64,000 nucleotides of DNA from Bradyrhizobium sp. 200 (GTDB lineage Bacteria > Pseudomonadota > Alphaproteobacteria > Rhizobiales > Xanthobacteraceae): NCBI RefSeq assembly GCF_023100945.1, contig NZ_CP064689.1, forward strand, positions 7,732,001 to 7,796,000. Reading direction: 5' to 3'. This document shows positions 56,693-64,000 of this stretch, in pieces. The notes under the pieces were generated by a model, which was not told the DNA's origin, made no database searches, and was given only the letters and a program-made list of their open reading frames with translations. The number at the start of each line of letters is the position of its first letter. Position 1 is the first letter of the stretch. Both the position numbers and the translations under genes were made by a program.

Positions 56693-56721
56693 ATCGTACG
56701 GTAAGCGTACAGTTGTACGAT
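56693..56721. promoter_or_regulatory. Candidate IclR operator, site 2
   Basis: TATCGTACG (56693-56701) and CGTACAGTTGTACGA (56706-56720) give overlapping inverted repeats directly ahead of the TTT binding-protein gene. The second matches the site at 55558 in 14 of 15 positions. Confidence 0.6.
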
Positions 56722-56818
56722 AATTAAAGCACTGTTCTTTGACTGCGTCAAACGACGTCAGCGGTCCCTGCCTGGCCAAATTATGAGCGCGGCTCGCAGC
56801 CCGGCGCGATGCATTTTG

Positions 56819-56926
56819 CAAGGAGTGATTGAGTCTGTCCGAGATGATAGCAGCCTCGTGGACGCTGCAACCGTTGACGACGGCGATCGTATCCTGACGT
56901 GGCGAAGTAGGGATTGGCGGTTGACT
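56819..56926. repeat. Imperfect direct repeat, copy 2
   Basis: Second copy of the ~110 bp repeat seen at 47842-47955. It ends within the last codon of the CopG-like gene beside traG. The two copies are about 9.0 kb apart and bracket the aminotransferase-to-TTT operon. Confidence 0.7.
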
Positions 56927-57374
56927 AACTCTCGCCGGCGTCGTCCTTGCCGCGCACGGCGTTCTCCGCGTCATGAGATTCGACACTCACCTCCTTCAGC
57001 ATTGTGGACCCGCTGGATAACCGTCGCCCGAGAGCTTCGACAAAGCGATCATAGCGCTCAGCGCCCTTGGCGCGCGCTGCAGGGCTCGACTGCTCCGGCA
57101 GCGCCGGTGTGGACGTTAGCCAGAAACGGATGAACAGCGCGATTGTCTCCAGCGTGATCGTGTCGTTGCGTTCCAGGCGTTCGAGCACGCGCACGATTCG
57201 ATCTAAGCGCTTGGCGATAGCAGCCTCTCGCCGGTCAGAGTCGTCGGGCGAAAGGAACGAGGCGATCGCAGCCTCGGCAACCAGCGACTTGGGCTTGCTG
57301 TGACGCGTTGCAAAGGCCTCTAGGCTAGCGAACGTCTCTGGATCGAGATAGATGCTGAGCTGGGCCTTTTTCAT
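56925..57374 (-). CDS. CopG-like (ribbon-helix-helix) protein of the transfer region
   Basis: 149 residues from the ATG at 57374. MKKAQLSIYLDPETFASLEA with KSLVAEAAIASFLSPD forms the ribbon-helix-helix. The helical tail has RLDRIVRVLERLERNDTITL and IALFIRFWLTSTPALPEQS. It sits 10 bp after traG, the usual position in trb-type elements, where trbB would normally follow. A DNA-binding or relaxosome/regulatory role is assumed from the family. The long frame to 57590 overlaps traG and is rejected. Confidence 0.82.
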   Translation of the reverse strand: MKKAQLSIYLDPETFASLEAFATRHSKPKSLVAEAAIASFLSPDDSDRREAAIAKRLDRIVRVLERLERNDTITLETIALFIRFWLTSTPALPEQSSPAARAKGAERYDRFVEALGRRLSSGSTMLKEVSVESHDAENAVRGKDDAGES

Positions 57375-57384
57375 GCTCACCAGC

Positions 57385-59361
57385 CTAGAGATCCATCGGA
57401 TCGTCGGGGTCGATGGTGACGGAACGTGCGATGCCCTGCATCGAACGGCTCGGAGCCCTCGCCTGCACGGCATCGGCGTCGCCATCATCCGGCGCGGCAT
57501 CGAACTCGTTCTCAGCCAGCGGTGCCCCAATGACGACATCCTCGTGTTGCGGCAACTCGGGCTCACGGCGAATGCCGCTGTTGGGATCACGGGACCTCCG
57601 CTTCACCTTCGCGAGGAGTTCGACAGAGGGTTGAATTGGCGTGCGGCCTGACCAATCGTCCGCCCGCGCGACCAAAGTGACCGGACGGGCGGGAGATGGC
57701 TTCAAGACTCGGCGCTTCAGCTGCGCATCCTCATAGTATCGGACCTTGCTGGCGCGCACTGGATGCACCCCCGAGACCATTACGATCGCCTCGTTAGGTG
57801 AGAGCTGCATGACTTCCCCGGGCGTAAGCAGCGGCCGCGATGTTTCCTGGCGGCTGACCATGAGGTGCCCAAGCCAAGGGCTTAGGCGGTGTCCAGCATA
57901 GTTCTTCATTGCGCGCATCTCGGTCGCGGTCCCAAGGGCGTCCGACACGCGTTTGGCGGTGCGCTCATCGTTGGTCGAAAACGCTACCCGGATGTGGCAG
58001 TTGTCGAGGATAGCGTGGTTCGGCCCGTAGGCGCGTTCGAGCTGGTTCAGGCTCTGGGTGATCAGAAAGCTGCGAATGCCATAGCCCGCCATGAAGGCAA
58101 GCTGGCTCTCAAAGAAGTCGAGACGGCCGAGCGCTGCAAATTCATCGAGCATCAGAAGTAGTTTTTGCCGTCGTCGATCGGTGTCGAGGCTCTCGGTCAA
58201 TCGCCGTCCGATCTGATTGAGCACGAGCCGCATCAGGGGTTTTGTGCGAGCGATATCGGATGGCGGCACGACAAGGTAGAGCGAGATGGGCCGGGGTCCG
58301 TCAACCAGATCGTGGATGCGCCAATCGCTCCGTCCCGTGACCTTGGCGACGACAGGATCGCGATAGAGCCCCAGGAAGCTCATCGTGGTCGACAAAACGC
58401 CAGAGCGTTCATTCTCGCTCTTGTTGAGGAGCTCGCGCGCTGCCGAAGCGACCACGGGATGAACGCGTTCCCCGAGATGCGGGGTCGCCAACATCGCATT
58501 CAGCGTCGCCTCGATCGGGCGTGACGGATCAGACAGGAAGTTGGCGACGCCGGCGAGTGTCTTGTCGGCTTCCGCGTAGAGGACATGCAGGATCGCACCA
58601 ACCAGCAAGGAATGGCTGGTTTTCTCCCAATGATTCCGGCGCTCGAGCGCGCCTTCGGGATCGACGAGAATGTCCGCGATATTTTGGGCGTCCCTTACCT
58701 CGCAGTCTCCTTTGCGTATCTCCAGGAGAGGGTTATAGGCCGCGCTTGCCTGATTGGTTGGATCGAACAGCAGCACGGGCCCAAAGCGTGCACGCCAGCC
58801 CGAGGTGAGCTGGAAATTCTCGCCCTTGATGTCGTGGACGATGGTGGAACTGGGCCAGGTTAGCAGAGTCGGAATAACCAGGCCGACACCCTTGCCCGAG
58901 CGGGTCGGCGCAAAGCAGAGCACGTGCTCAGGCCCGTTGTGCCGGAGATATCGGCCATCAAAGCGGCCGAGGACGACGCCGTCATGTCCCAAGAGGCCCG
59001 CGCGCCGAACCTCCCGCGTATCGGCCCAGCGCGCCGAGCCGTAGGTGGTCACCTGCTGAGCTTCCTTCGCCCGCCATACCGAGAGCATGATGGCGATACC
59101 GATGGCGGCGAACCCGCCGCTTGCGGCGATGCAAGCGCCTTCGACAAATATCTTCGGCGCGTAGGCGTCGAACTGGAACCACCAGATGAAAAAAGCAAGC
59201 GGTTGATAGATCGGCCAGCGCCCAACCGTGAACCAGGCAGGCCCGAGCTGCGGTTGATAGGCGAGACGCCAGGCCGTCCACTCGGTCGCCCCCCAAACGA
59301 AGGCGAGCACGACGATCGAGACAAAGAACACCTGCCCCCAGAGAATCTTGGTCGCGGACAT
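57385..59361 (-). CDS. traG: Type IV secretion coupling protein TraG/VirD4
   Basis: 658 residues from the ATG at 59361. Two membrane segments occupy the N-terminal 110 residues. Walker A is FAPTRSGKGVGLVIPTLL, followed by STIVHDIKGENFQLTSGWRA. Walker B is LLLMLDEFAALGRLDFFES, then YGIRSFLITQSLNQL and HIRVAFSTNDERTAKRVSDA. It links the relaxase-DNA complex to the Trb channel. It lies 89 bp after the relaxase gene and 10 bp before the CopG-like gene. Confidence 0.95.
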   Translation of the reverse strand: MSATKILWGQVFFVSIVVLAFVWGATEWTAWRLAYQPQLGPAWFTVGRWPIYQPLAFFIWWFQFDAYAPKIFVEGACIAASGGFAAIGIAIMLSVWRAKEAQQVTTYGSARWADTREVRRAGLLGHDGVVLGRFDGRYLRHNGPEHVLCFAPTRSGKGVGLVIPTLLTWPSSTIVHDIKGENFQLTSGWRARFGPVLLFDPTNQASAAYNPLLEIRKGDCEVRDAQNIADILVDPEGALERRNHWEKTSHSLLVGAILHVLYAEADKTLAGVANFLSDPSRPIEATLNAMLATPHLGERVHPVVASAARELLNKSENERSGVLSTTMSFLGLYRDPVVAKVTGRSDWRIHDLVDGPRPISLYLVVPPSDIARTKPLMRLVLNQIGRRLTESLDTDRRRQKLLLMLDEFAALGRLDFFESQLAFMAGYGIRSFLITQSLNQLERAYGPNHAILDNCHIRVAFSTNDERTAKRVSDALGTATEMRAMKNYAGHRLSPWLGHLMVSRQETSRPLLTPGEVMQLSPNEAIVMVSGVHPVRASKVRYYEDAQLKRRVLKPSPARPVTLVARADDWSGRTPIQPSVELLAKVKRRSRDPNSGIRREPELPQHEDVVIGAPLAENEFDAAPDDGDADAVQARAPSRSMQGIARSVTIDPDDPMDL

Positions 59362-59450
59362 AGGCCCAGAAGCGCGCGCCCCGCGCACCCACGCAACGAC
59401 AATATCTCTGGTGTCGCGGTCGCGCGCATCGCAGCGCAGAGATCGGCGGG

Positions 59451-61181
59451 TCAGAGGGAAAGGTCGCGCTTGCGTCCAAAGCTCCAGTCGACGCCGCCGG
59501 GACCGGCGATGCCACTTACTTGCCTGCCAAGTTCGCGCTCAAGGGACGGTATCCAGGGCACGAGCTGAAAGCCCAAGCCGTTGTCGATCATGGCGAAGCG
59601 GCCGGAGGCGAGCGACAGCCTTCGGCGATAAATCCCTGAAACATATCCGCCGGATTCAGCCGGCATATGCGCCAGCCCCGTTTCCTCGGCCAAGCGCCGG
59701 CCTACTGTATCAAGCTCGCGGTTGCGCAGGGTTTCGATGAGGTTGCGGCGGCCGAGGACGACCTTGTCGCCATCGCGGCGGACGAGGCCACGTTCCGCCA
59801 GCGCGTCGATCCGACGATCGAGCGCGGCGCGGACCTCGGCACCGAAACCGGCGCGCGAGAGATCGGCGGATTCGCGGGCAACCAGGCGCCGATCGAGCCA
59901 GGTCGCCCCTTCGGCCACTACCTGCTGATCGAGATTGAGATCCGAGCGGACGGCCAGCGCGATCCGCTGTCGGCCCCTCGCATCCTCAAAGCGGCGCAAC
60001 TCCACAATGCCACCGATCGGCCCGTCGCCGGCCGTATCGATGTCGGGAAGCTTGAGATGATGCACACGCCCGTCGATCCCGTCCACCACGGCAAACGCTG
60101 TTCCCCTCAGCTCGTCGTCGAGCCCGCGGGCGATGAGACGGCCCATTACGGGTTCGCCGTGGCCTTCGCCCTCGAGAGCCCACGATAACGGCGCGCGAGA
60201 TGCACCATCCCTTGCCAGGCTCTTGTGCAGCCGCTTGATGATATCGCCGCGTTCGCCCAGCGCCCGCAAGCGCTGTTCCGCATCAGCGGCCAGAACCCAG
60301 CGCGCGGGGCCGGCTGGTTCAGCAAGCCCGAGCCGCTCAAGGGCCCGCATCCGGCCGATCCGGGTCTCCCGCAGCGGATCGCGCCCCGCGTCACGTTCGG
60401 GGCGAAGATCGACCACCCCTTCTGCCCTTCCCGCTTCGCGGGCAAGCACCCGGTCGAGGCGTGTCCAGCGTTCAACGGTAACCTCGGCTTCAAGGTTACG
60501 TCGCACCTCAAGTTCTGATCGCGGACCTAACTCACGCGTGACGAGGTCTCCTGCCCGCGCGCGCAATCCAGTTCCGATGTAGTCGCGGCTGATGACGAGG
60601 TCGGAACCGTCGTCAGCGCGGCCGCGCACGAGAATATGGATATGGGGATGCTCGGTATTCCAATGGTCGACGGCGACCCAGTCGAGCCGTGTGCCGAGAT
60701 CACGCGAGGCCTGATCCATGAGCGCGCGGGTAAAGCTCCGCAGGCTTTCCAGTTCGGCGGCATCGTCCGGCGAGACGATGAACCGAAAATGATGCCGGTC
60801 GCCGTCGCAGCGTTCCGCGAAAGCCTGGCCGTCTGCATCATCCCCCGCAGCATCGAAGAGCTTCCCGGGTGATCCATCGCGGGTGACACCGTCCCGTTTG
60901 AGATAACCGATATGAGCCCGCAGTGCGCCAGGCGACCGCATCCGGCGTACGACACGTGCCTTGACCATGGCGCCGCGGGCGCGATTGTTGAGGAGCCGTG
61001 CCGCGGCAACGCTCGCCGCACGGCCGCGCCCGAAGGACCCGTTTCTCTTAACTCCGCCTTGTGAGAGACCGCCTGCCTTCTGCGCGGCTCTGAGGGCCTG
61101 CGCGAGAGAGGATTTTGTCTTGGGCGCGCGCGTCGAACGGATACGGCCTGGACGGATGCGGAAATCGTCGTTGCGGCTCAT
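59451..61181 (-). CDS. Relaxase (VirD2-like with DUF3363)
   Basis: 576 residues. The N-terminal part contains basic stretches and GALRAHIGYLKRDGVTRDGS. The three-His metal motif is WNTEHPHIHILVRGRADDG (about residue 175), and SRDYIGTGLRARAGDLVTRE follows. The long C-terminal half corresponds to DUF3363, ending at SFGRKRDLSL. It nicks oriT and is transferred attached to the strand. A catalytic Tyr candidate is Y in HIGYLKRDG. It is divergent from a small gene at 61473; the gap between carries inverted repeats. Confidence 0.92.
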   Translation of the reverse strand: MSRNDDFRIRPGRIRSTRAPKTKSSLAQALRAAQKAGGLSQGGVKRNGSFGRGRAASVAAARLLNNRARGAMVKARVVRRMRSPGALRAHIGYLKRDGVTRDGSPGKLFDAAGDDADGQAFAERCDGDRHHFRFIVSPDDAAELESLRSFTRALMDQASRDLGTRLDWVAVDHWNTEHPHIHILVRGRADDGSDLVISRDYIGTGLRARAGDLVTRELGPRSELEVRRNLEAEVTVERWTRLDRVLAREAGRAEGVVDLRPERDAGRDPLRETRIGRMRALERLGLAEPAGPARWVLAADAEQRLRALGERGDIIKRLHKSLARDGASRAPLSWALEGEGHGEPVMGRLIARGLDDELRGTAFAVVDGIDGRVHHLKLPDIDTAGDGPIGGIVELRRFEDARGRQRIALAVRSDLNLDQQVVAEGATWLDRRLVARESADLSRAGFGAEVRAALDRRIDALAERGLVRRDGDKVVLGRRNLIETLRNRELDTVGRRLAEETGLAHMPAESGGYVSGIYRRRLSLASGRFAMIDNGLGFQLVPWIPSLERELGRQVSGIAGPGGVDWSFGRKRDLSL

Positions 61182-61211
61182 CTTGCCCGCCGCGAGGTGT
61201 CGAAAACTGAG

Positions 61212-61299
61212 GAAGAACAGCGCCCTGGCAAAATTGGCAAGGTGTGCCAGTTCTTCGCAATGTTTGGGGCATGGTTGAGATTGCTGATATTTCTCAACC
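61212..61299. other. Candidate origin of transfer (oriT): nested inverted repeats beside the relaxase gene
   Basis: GAAGAAC (61212-61218) pairs with GTTCTTC (61250-61256), and inside it CTGGCA (61225-61230) pairs with TGCCAG (61245-61250). A second repeat, GGTTGAGA (61273-61280) and TCTCAACC (61292-61299), follows. The region 61182-61472 carries no gene and starts just upstream of the relaxase, the usual oriT location. The nic site is not identified. Confidence 0.5.
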
Positions 61300-61472
61300 G
61301 ACCGACCGGCCGCACCTTGCGGCTTTTATCCTGCCATCCGCGGTCGGCATCGTCTGAGCAAAGCGACACTCTCACCAGCCGGCGAAGATTAGACAGGGCG
61401 CATTGGCAGTAGACGTATGTTGTAACCATGCTGCCGGATGGTCCATAATTGCGATGCGACAGGGATAAAGAG

Positions 61473-61697
61473 ATGACGCGGTCTACCCGAAACGGAGGGG
61501 ATGCCAAGCTGCTTGGCGAAGCCATTGAAGCGCTTCGGGAGCTGGTCTCACGCGCGCAAAAAGCCAACGATCGATCGTTCGACGACGGCCAATCGGTTGA
61601 CGCATGGCAGGGTGATGAACTCAGAGCCGCGATAAAGCGTGCCGAAACAGTGCTCGCGAAGGCGGAGGCTGCAATAGCTGAGCCCTCTCGAGAGTAG
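61473..61697 (+). CDS. Small helical protein of the transfer region, unknown
   Basis: 74 residues from the ATG at 61473, with AGGGATAAAGAG just before it. MTRSTRNGGDAKLLGEAIEA is followed by REANLVxRAQ-like helices and an Ala/Glu-rich end (RAETVLAKAEAAIAEPSRE). No family is recognised. The composition is that of a soluble helical protein, and it stands alone on the plus strand between the oriT candidate and the lytic transglycosylase. It may be an accessory relaxosome protein, but only position suggests that. The 165 bp after it (61698-61862) holds nothing recognisable. Confidence 0.5.
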   Translation: MTRSTRNGGDAKLLGEAIEALRELVSRAQKANDRSFDDGQSVDAWQGDELRAAIKRAETVLAKAEAAIAEPSRE

Positions 61698-61862
61698 AAG
61701 GCAGCCAAGTCAGCGCATCCGCGTGGGTTTGGAAACCAGCGATTCATGTCAAGAGCTGTCTGACGTGCAGCGGCCGGACGCTTACCGGCCTCTTCCTCCG
61801 CTCTCCCGATCACTTCAGAACTCTCCAAGACCTCCGACGGCCAGTGACGAATGCCATTTCAA

Positions 61863-62768
61863 TCATCGGGATCGCATCTCGTTTGATCGACGCACAAACA
61901 TGCCTTCGGCACGCGGCTTCAGAACAGATGGACTCGCTGCAGATTGCGTTTGCGAAGACGATTTCAGAAGCAAAGTAGATGGTGATTGACGGTCGGCCGA
62001 CACGCTCTCGAGCTGCAACGGAAAGAGTGGAGCTTGCTGCCAGGGGACGATGCGGCTGCCGATGGAAGTCCCACCATTACGGGGGTCGGGATCAAGAATC
62101 GGCGCGAGCGCAGCTACGTACGCCTGGGCCTCTGCTGGAAGCGGTCGACCTGTGGCCAGGTGCTGTTCATAACGCTCTGGACCTGCATTGTAGGCAGCAA
62201 GGAATCCGGGCGCCCCGAAACGGTCGAGCATTTCCCGTAGGTACGCCGCACCTGCCATGATGTTGTCGCGCGGATCAAGGGGATCGATGCCTAGCCCGTA
62301 TCTGACGCTTAGTTCAACCCAGGTCCGTGGCATGATTTGCATCAAGCCGAGAGCGCCCTTGGGCGAAGCGGCTTGTTCGTCACCCGCGCTCTCGCGTTGC
62401 ATGACTGCGCGGATCCAATGCGGCGGGATTGCAAATCGACGGGATGCCTCGGCGATAAAGGGTGCAAAGGATTCGACGGGCGATGCGCGGGACGAACGCG
62501 ACCCAGATGCAGTCGATTCACCACCTGCCATCGCGTCAGATGGCAGCACTGTCGGCAGAAGAACGCCGGTAAGGAAGGCTGCGAACCGAATAAACCGGAA
62601 GCATGCCATGCTGCTCGCGGCTGTCAGGGGTAAAGCGCTTTTGCGCCGGCGGCGCGGCCGCCCCGGAGCGTTGCGCGCGTTGGCCATCGCAGACGTGCTT
62701 GGTATGGAGGAATGATGGCGCGTTCGATCAAACAGAGGAATGACAGATTTTTCGGGAGAGGCGATCAT
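61863..62768 (-). CDS. Lytic transglycosylase (SLT family)
   Basis: 301 residues from the ATG at 62768, 2 bp after the traF stop. An internal ATG (MACFRFIRFAAFLTGVLLP) would give a cleaner signal peptide and may be the true start. The SLT domain is complete: IRAVMQRESAGDEQAASPKG with the catalytic Glu, ALGLMQIMPRTWVEL, DPRDNIMAGAAYLREMLDRF and FLAAYNAGPERYEQ. It cuts peptidoglycan locally so that the mating channel can cross the wall (VirB1-like role). It is in the usual place between traF and the relaxase. Confidence 0.92.
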   Translation of the reverse strand: MIASPEKSVIPLFDRTRHHSSIPSTSAMANARNAPGRPRRRRKSALPLTAASSMACFRFIRFAAFLTGVLLPTVLPSDAMAGGESTASGSRSSRASPVESFAPFIAEASRRFAIPPHWIRAVMQRESAGDEQAASPKGALGLMQIMPRTWVELSVRYGLGIDPLDPRDNIMAGAAYLREMLDRFGAPGFLAAYNAGPERYEQHLATGRPLPAEAQAYVAALAPILDPDPRNGGTSIGSRIVPWQQAPLFPLQLESVSADRQSPSTLLLKSSSQTQSAASPSVLKPRAEGMFVRRSNEMRSR

Positions 62769-62770
62769 GA

Positions 62771-63280
62771 TCACTCCTCGCTGGTCCATACAGGCACTGC
62801 CTTGCCGATGACGGATGAGTGGGGGACAAGCCCAAAGTAGCGGCCGTCCAGAGAGTCTTCCGATTGCCAATTCATGAGAAAGAGCTGGTCCGCGCCAACG
62901 ACGCGGCATCCTTGCCAAACAGGCGTGGGACGGCCGCGGCTATCGCGTGCGAGCGCTTCACCCATGTCGACCGCATTGACCGAGATCGTCAGCCCTTTCC
63001 TGCAGACCGTTTGTCCAGGAAGCGCCAGCACGCGCTTGAGCATGGGAACACCGATCGGCAGATAGCCGTTCAGATCGAGAAATGTCGCAAGCGGTTCGGG
63101 TGGTCGGACGGCCACGAGTTCGGTGACCGCAAGCCTGCCGACCGGCTGCAACTGGTAGAGACCGATTGGAACGCTCTTCGAGGCGTTCCATATGTAGGCT
63201 GGCGTCGCCTCTCCCATTGTCGACATGACAAGGGCAACAGCTCCGAACGTCACAACAATTGTCGCCAACCGATTTCTCAT
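62771..63280 (-). CDS. traF: TraF-type S26 signal peptidase (pilin-processing)
   Basis: 169 residues from the ATG at 63280 (MRNRLATIVVTFGAVALVM). After one membrane anchor comes the catalytic Ser region NASKSVPIGLYQLQPV. The Lys region is GVPMLKRVLALPGQTVCRKG, and the end is ADQLFLMNWQSEDSLDGRYF and VIGKAVPVWTSEE, the S26/TraF signature. In RP4, TraF cyclises the TrbC pilin. It overlaps the DUF2840 stop by 4 bp (ATGA), so the two are coupled. Confidence 0.93.
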   Translation of the reverse strand: MRNRLATIVVTFGAVALVMSTMGEATPAYIWNASKSVPIGLYQLQPVGRLAVTELVAVRPPEPLATFLDLNGYLPIGVPMLKRVLALPGQTVCRKGLTISVNAVDMGEALARDSRGRPTPVWQGCRVVGADQLFLMNWQSEDSLDGRYFGLVPHSSVIGKAVPVWTSEE

Positions 63281-63741
63281 GGGGCAAACCTTTTCCGGCG
63301 TAGCCAGGCCTGATGGCGCGCACGGGTGTAAGGCCGCGGCGTCTCGTTCACGGACAAGCGGTTGTGGACGTGATGCCAATGGTCCGGGGCGACGTCGGCC
63401 GGATGGATGTCGAGCGCCTCCACGGCGTCGATCAGTTGCAGCACGCGCTCGACCTTCGGCCAGCCGGTCAGCCGCAACAGAGGGTCACCGCCGGGTTTGA
63501 CCCAAGGCACCGTCGAATAGCGTTGCCCGGGCGTCGCTGCGCGCAAAATGTCGACACGCGAGATGACCGTGCCAAAATCGTTGGACGCCCATCGAACGAA
63601 CGCAAAGACAGTTCCAGGCGCGAATGACAGGATACGCCGGCGGCGATCGATGACCTGTTCCGCCACCGCGCGGCCGAACCGAATTCGATTCTCGATGCGC
63701 TTTTCGAGCCACAAAAGCTCGACGGTCGTGAGGTCAGTCAC
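63277..63741 (-). CDS. DUF2840 domain protein of conjugative elements
   Basis: 154 residues from a GTG at 63741 with GGAGG five bases upstream; the longer frame to 63879 has no such support. The sequence TDLTTVELLWLEKRIENRIR, FGTVISRVDILRAATPGQRY and ALDIHPADVAPDHWHHVHNR matches DUF2840, which sits directly before traF in Tn4371-type and alphaproteobacterial elements. The function is unknown. A parA-like gene is usually found upstream; it is not recognisable in the remaining 259 bp. Confidence 0.88.
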   Translation of the reverse strand: MTDLTTVELLWLEKRIENRIRFGRAVAEQVIDRRRRILSFAPGTVFAFVRWASNDFGTVISRVDILRAATPGQRYSTVPWVKPGGDPLLRLTGWPKVERVLQLIDAVEALDIHPADVAPDHWHHVHNRLSVNETPRPYTRARHQAWLRRKRFAP

Positions 63742-64000
63742 GTCATCCTCCCAAGTTTGTAAAGAGATATGCGGAAGGGCAGACTCCGACGCACACAGGT
63801 GCGGTCGCGTCTGGGCCGCGTGGCTGTCCTGCCGTAAGCGTACGTGTCTCGACCGCTTCTTGCCGGTTGCTTTGGCCAAGCAAGCGTCGGGTGGATGCGT
63901 GCGACTTTGCAGCCCGCGCGCTATCCACAGCCCACTGGGAGGTGCGATCCGTTAGAAAGAATCCGAAGGATTCCAGGTTAGGAAAGTTACGGGGCGAACT
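63742..64000. other. Window end without a supportable gene
   Basis: 259 bp upstream of the DUF2840 gene. All frames are short and have biased composition, and none resembles the ParA protein usually found here. It may contain the promoter of the DUF2840-traF-transglycosylase operon. The far end could hold the tail of another gene, but nothing can be assigned. Confidence 0.5.

Noticed and set aside
61178..61828. 216-codon minus-strand frame across the oriT candidate
   Set aside because: Overlaps the relaxase start and the small plus-strand gene; Ser/Arg-rich with no motif or ribosome site.
63743..63928. 61-codon minus-strand frame at the window end as a parA remnant
   Set aside because: No ParA motif or similarity is visible; composition is not convincing.

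Overview
The window is GC-rich DNA with dense, translationally coupled operons. It contains a trb-type conjugation module and many acyl-CoA and solute-uptake genes with FCD-type GntR regulators. This combination suggests an alphaproteobacterium of the Bradyrhizobium/Rhodopseudomonas kind. That assignment is inferred from gene content and style; no rRNA, tRNA or housekeeping marker is present to confirm it.

Layout. (1) 1-8.9 kb: a catabolic island with an alpha/beta hydrolase, a GntR regulator, an orphan tripartite-tricarboxylate (TTT) binding protein, and a TRAP transporter operon (dctQ-dctM-dctP) coupled to an acyl-CoA ligase and a thiolase, with a divergent TetR-like regulator. A decayed partial copy of the 628-1329 GntR gene follows the TetR gene and forms its last codons. 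(2) 9.2-15.7 kb: a branched-chain amino-acid-type ABC transporter (liv-like, five genes) in one operon with a PEP mutase/isocitrate lyase-family enzyme and a crotonase. (3) 15.9-22.6 kb: a fatty-acid-like degradation cluster. An ACAD10/11-type acyl-CoA dehydrogenase is divergent from an operon of APH-type kinase, 3-hydroxyacyl-CoA dehydrogenase, GntR, thiolase (two frameshifts), SDR and a broken crotonase. (4) 22.6-24.4 kb: a graveyard of fragments (amidohydrolase, ImmA/IrrE peptidase, acyl-CoA dehydrogenase). (5) 24.4-33.9 kb: a sugar-type ABC operon in which one permease is fused to an SMP-30/strictosidine-synthase-like beta-propeller and a second propeller gene follows. A divergent GntR and an acyl-CoA ligase lie beyond it. 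(6) 34.0-35.0 kb: a ruined thiolase.

(7) 35.0-64 kb: the conjugative core of a trb-type integrative and conjugative element. It carries LysR, DUF2274, trbI-G-F-L-K-J-E-D-C-B, then an 11.4 kb insertion, CopG-like, traG coupling protein, DUF3363 relaxase, a candidate oriT, lytic transglycosylase, traF and DUF2840. The insertion holds an MFS transporter, a second CopG-like gene, and a TTT binding protein-iclR-hyuAB fusion-rraA-aminotransferase operon. It is partly bracketed by an imperfect ~110 bp direct repeat.

How it fits together. The trb genes build the mating channel, TraG couples the relaxase-DNA complex to it, and TraF and the transglycosylase assist pilus maturation and wall passage. 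The rest looks like metabolic cargo: at least four import systems with their own regulators, CoA-activating enzymes and beta-oxidation steps for carboxylic acids. Substrates cannot be named from sequence alone. No integrase, attachment site or insertion sequence was recognised, so the element's ends lie outside the window or are not visible.
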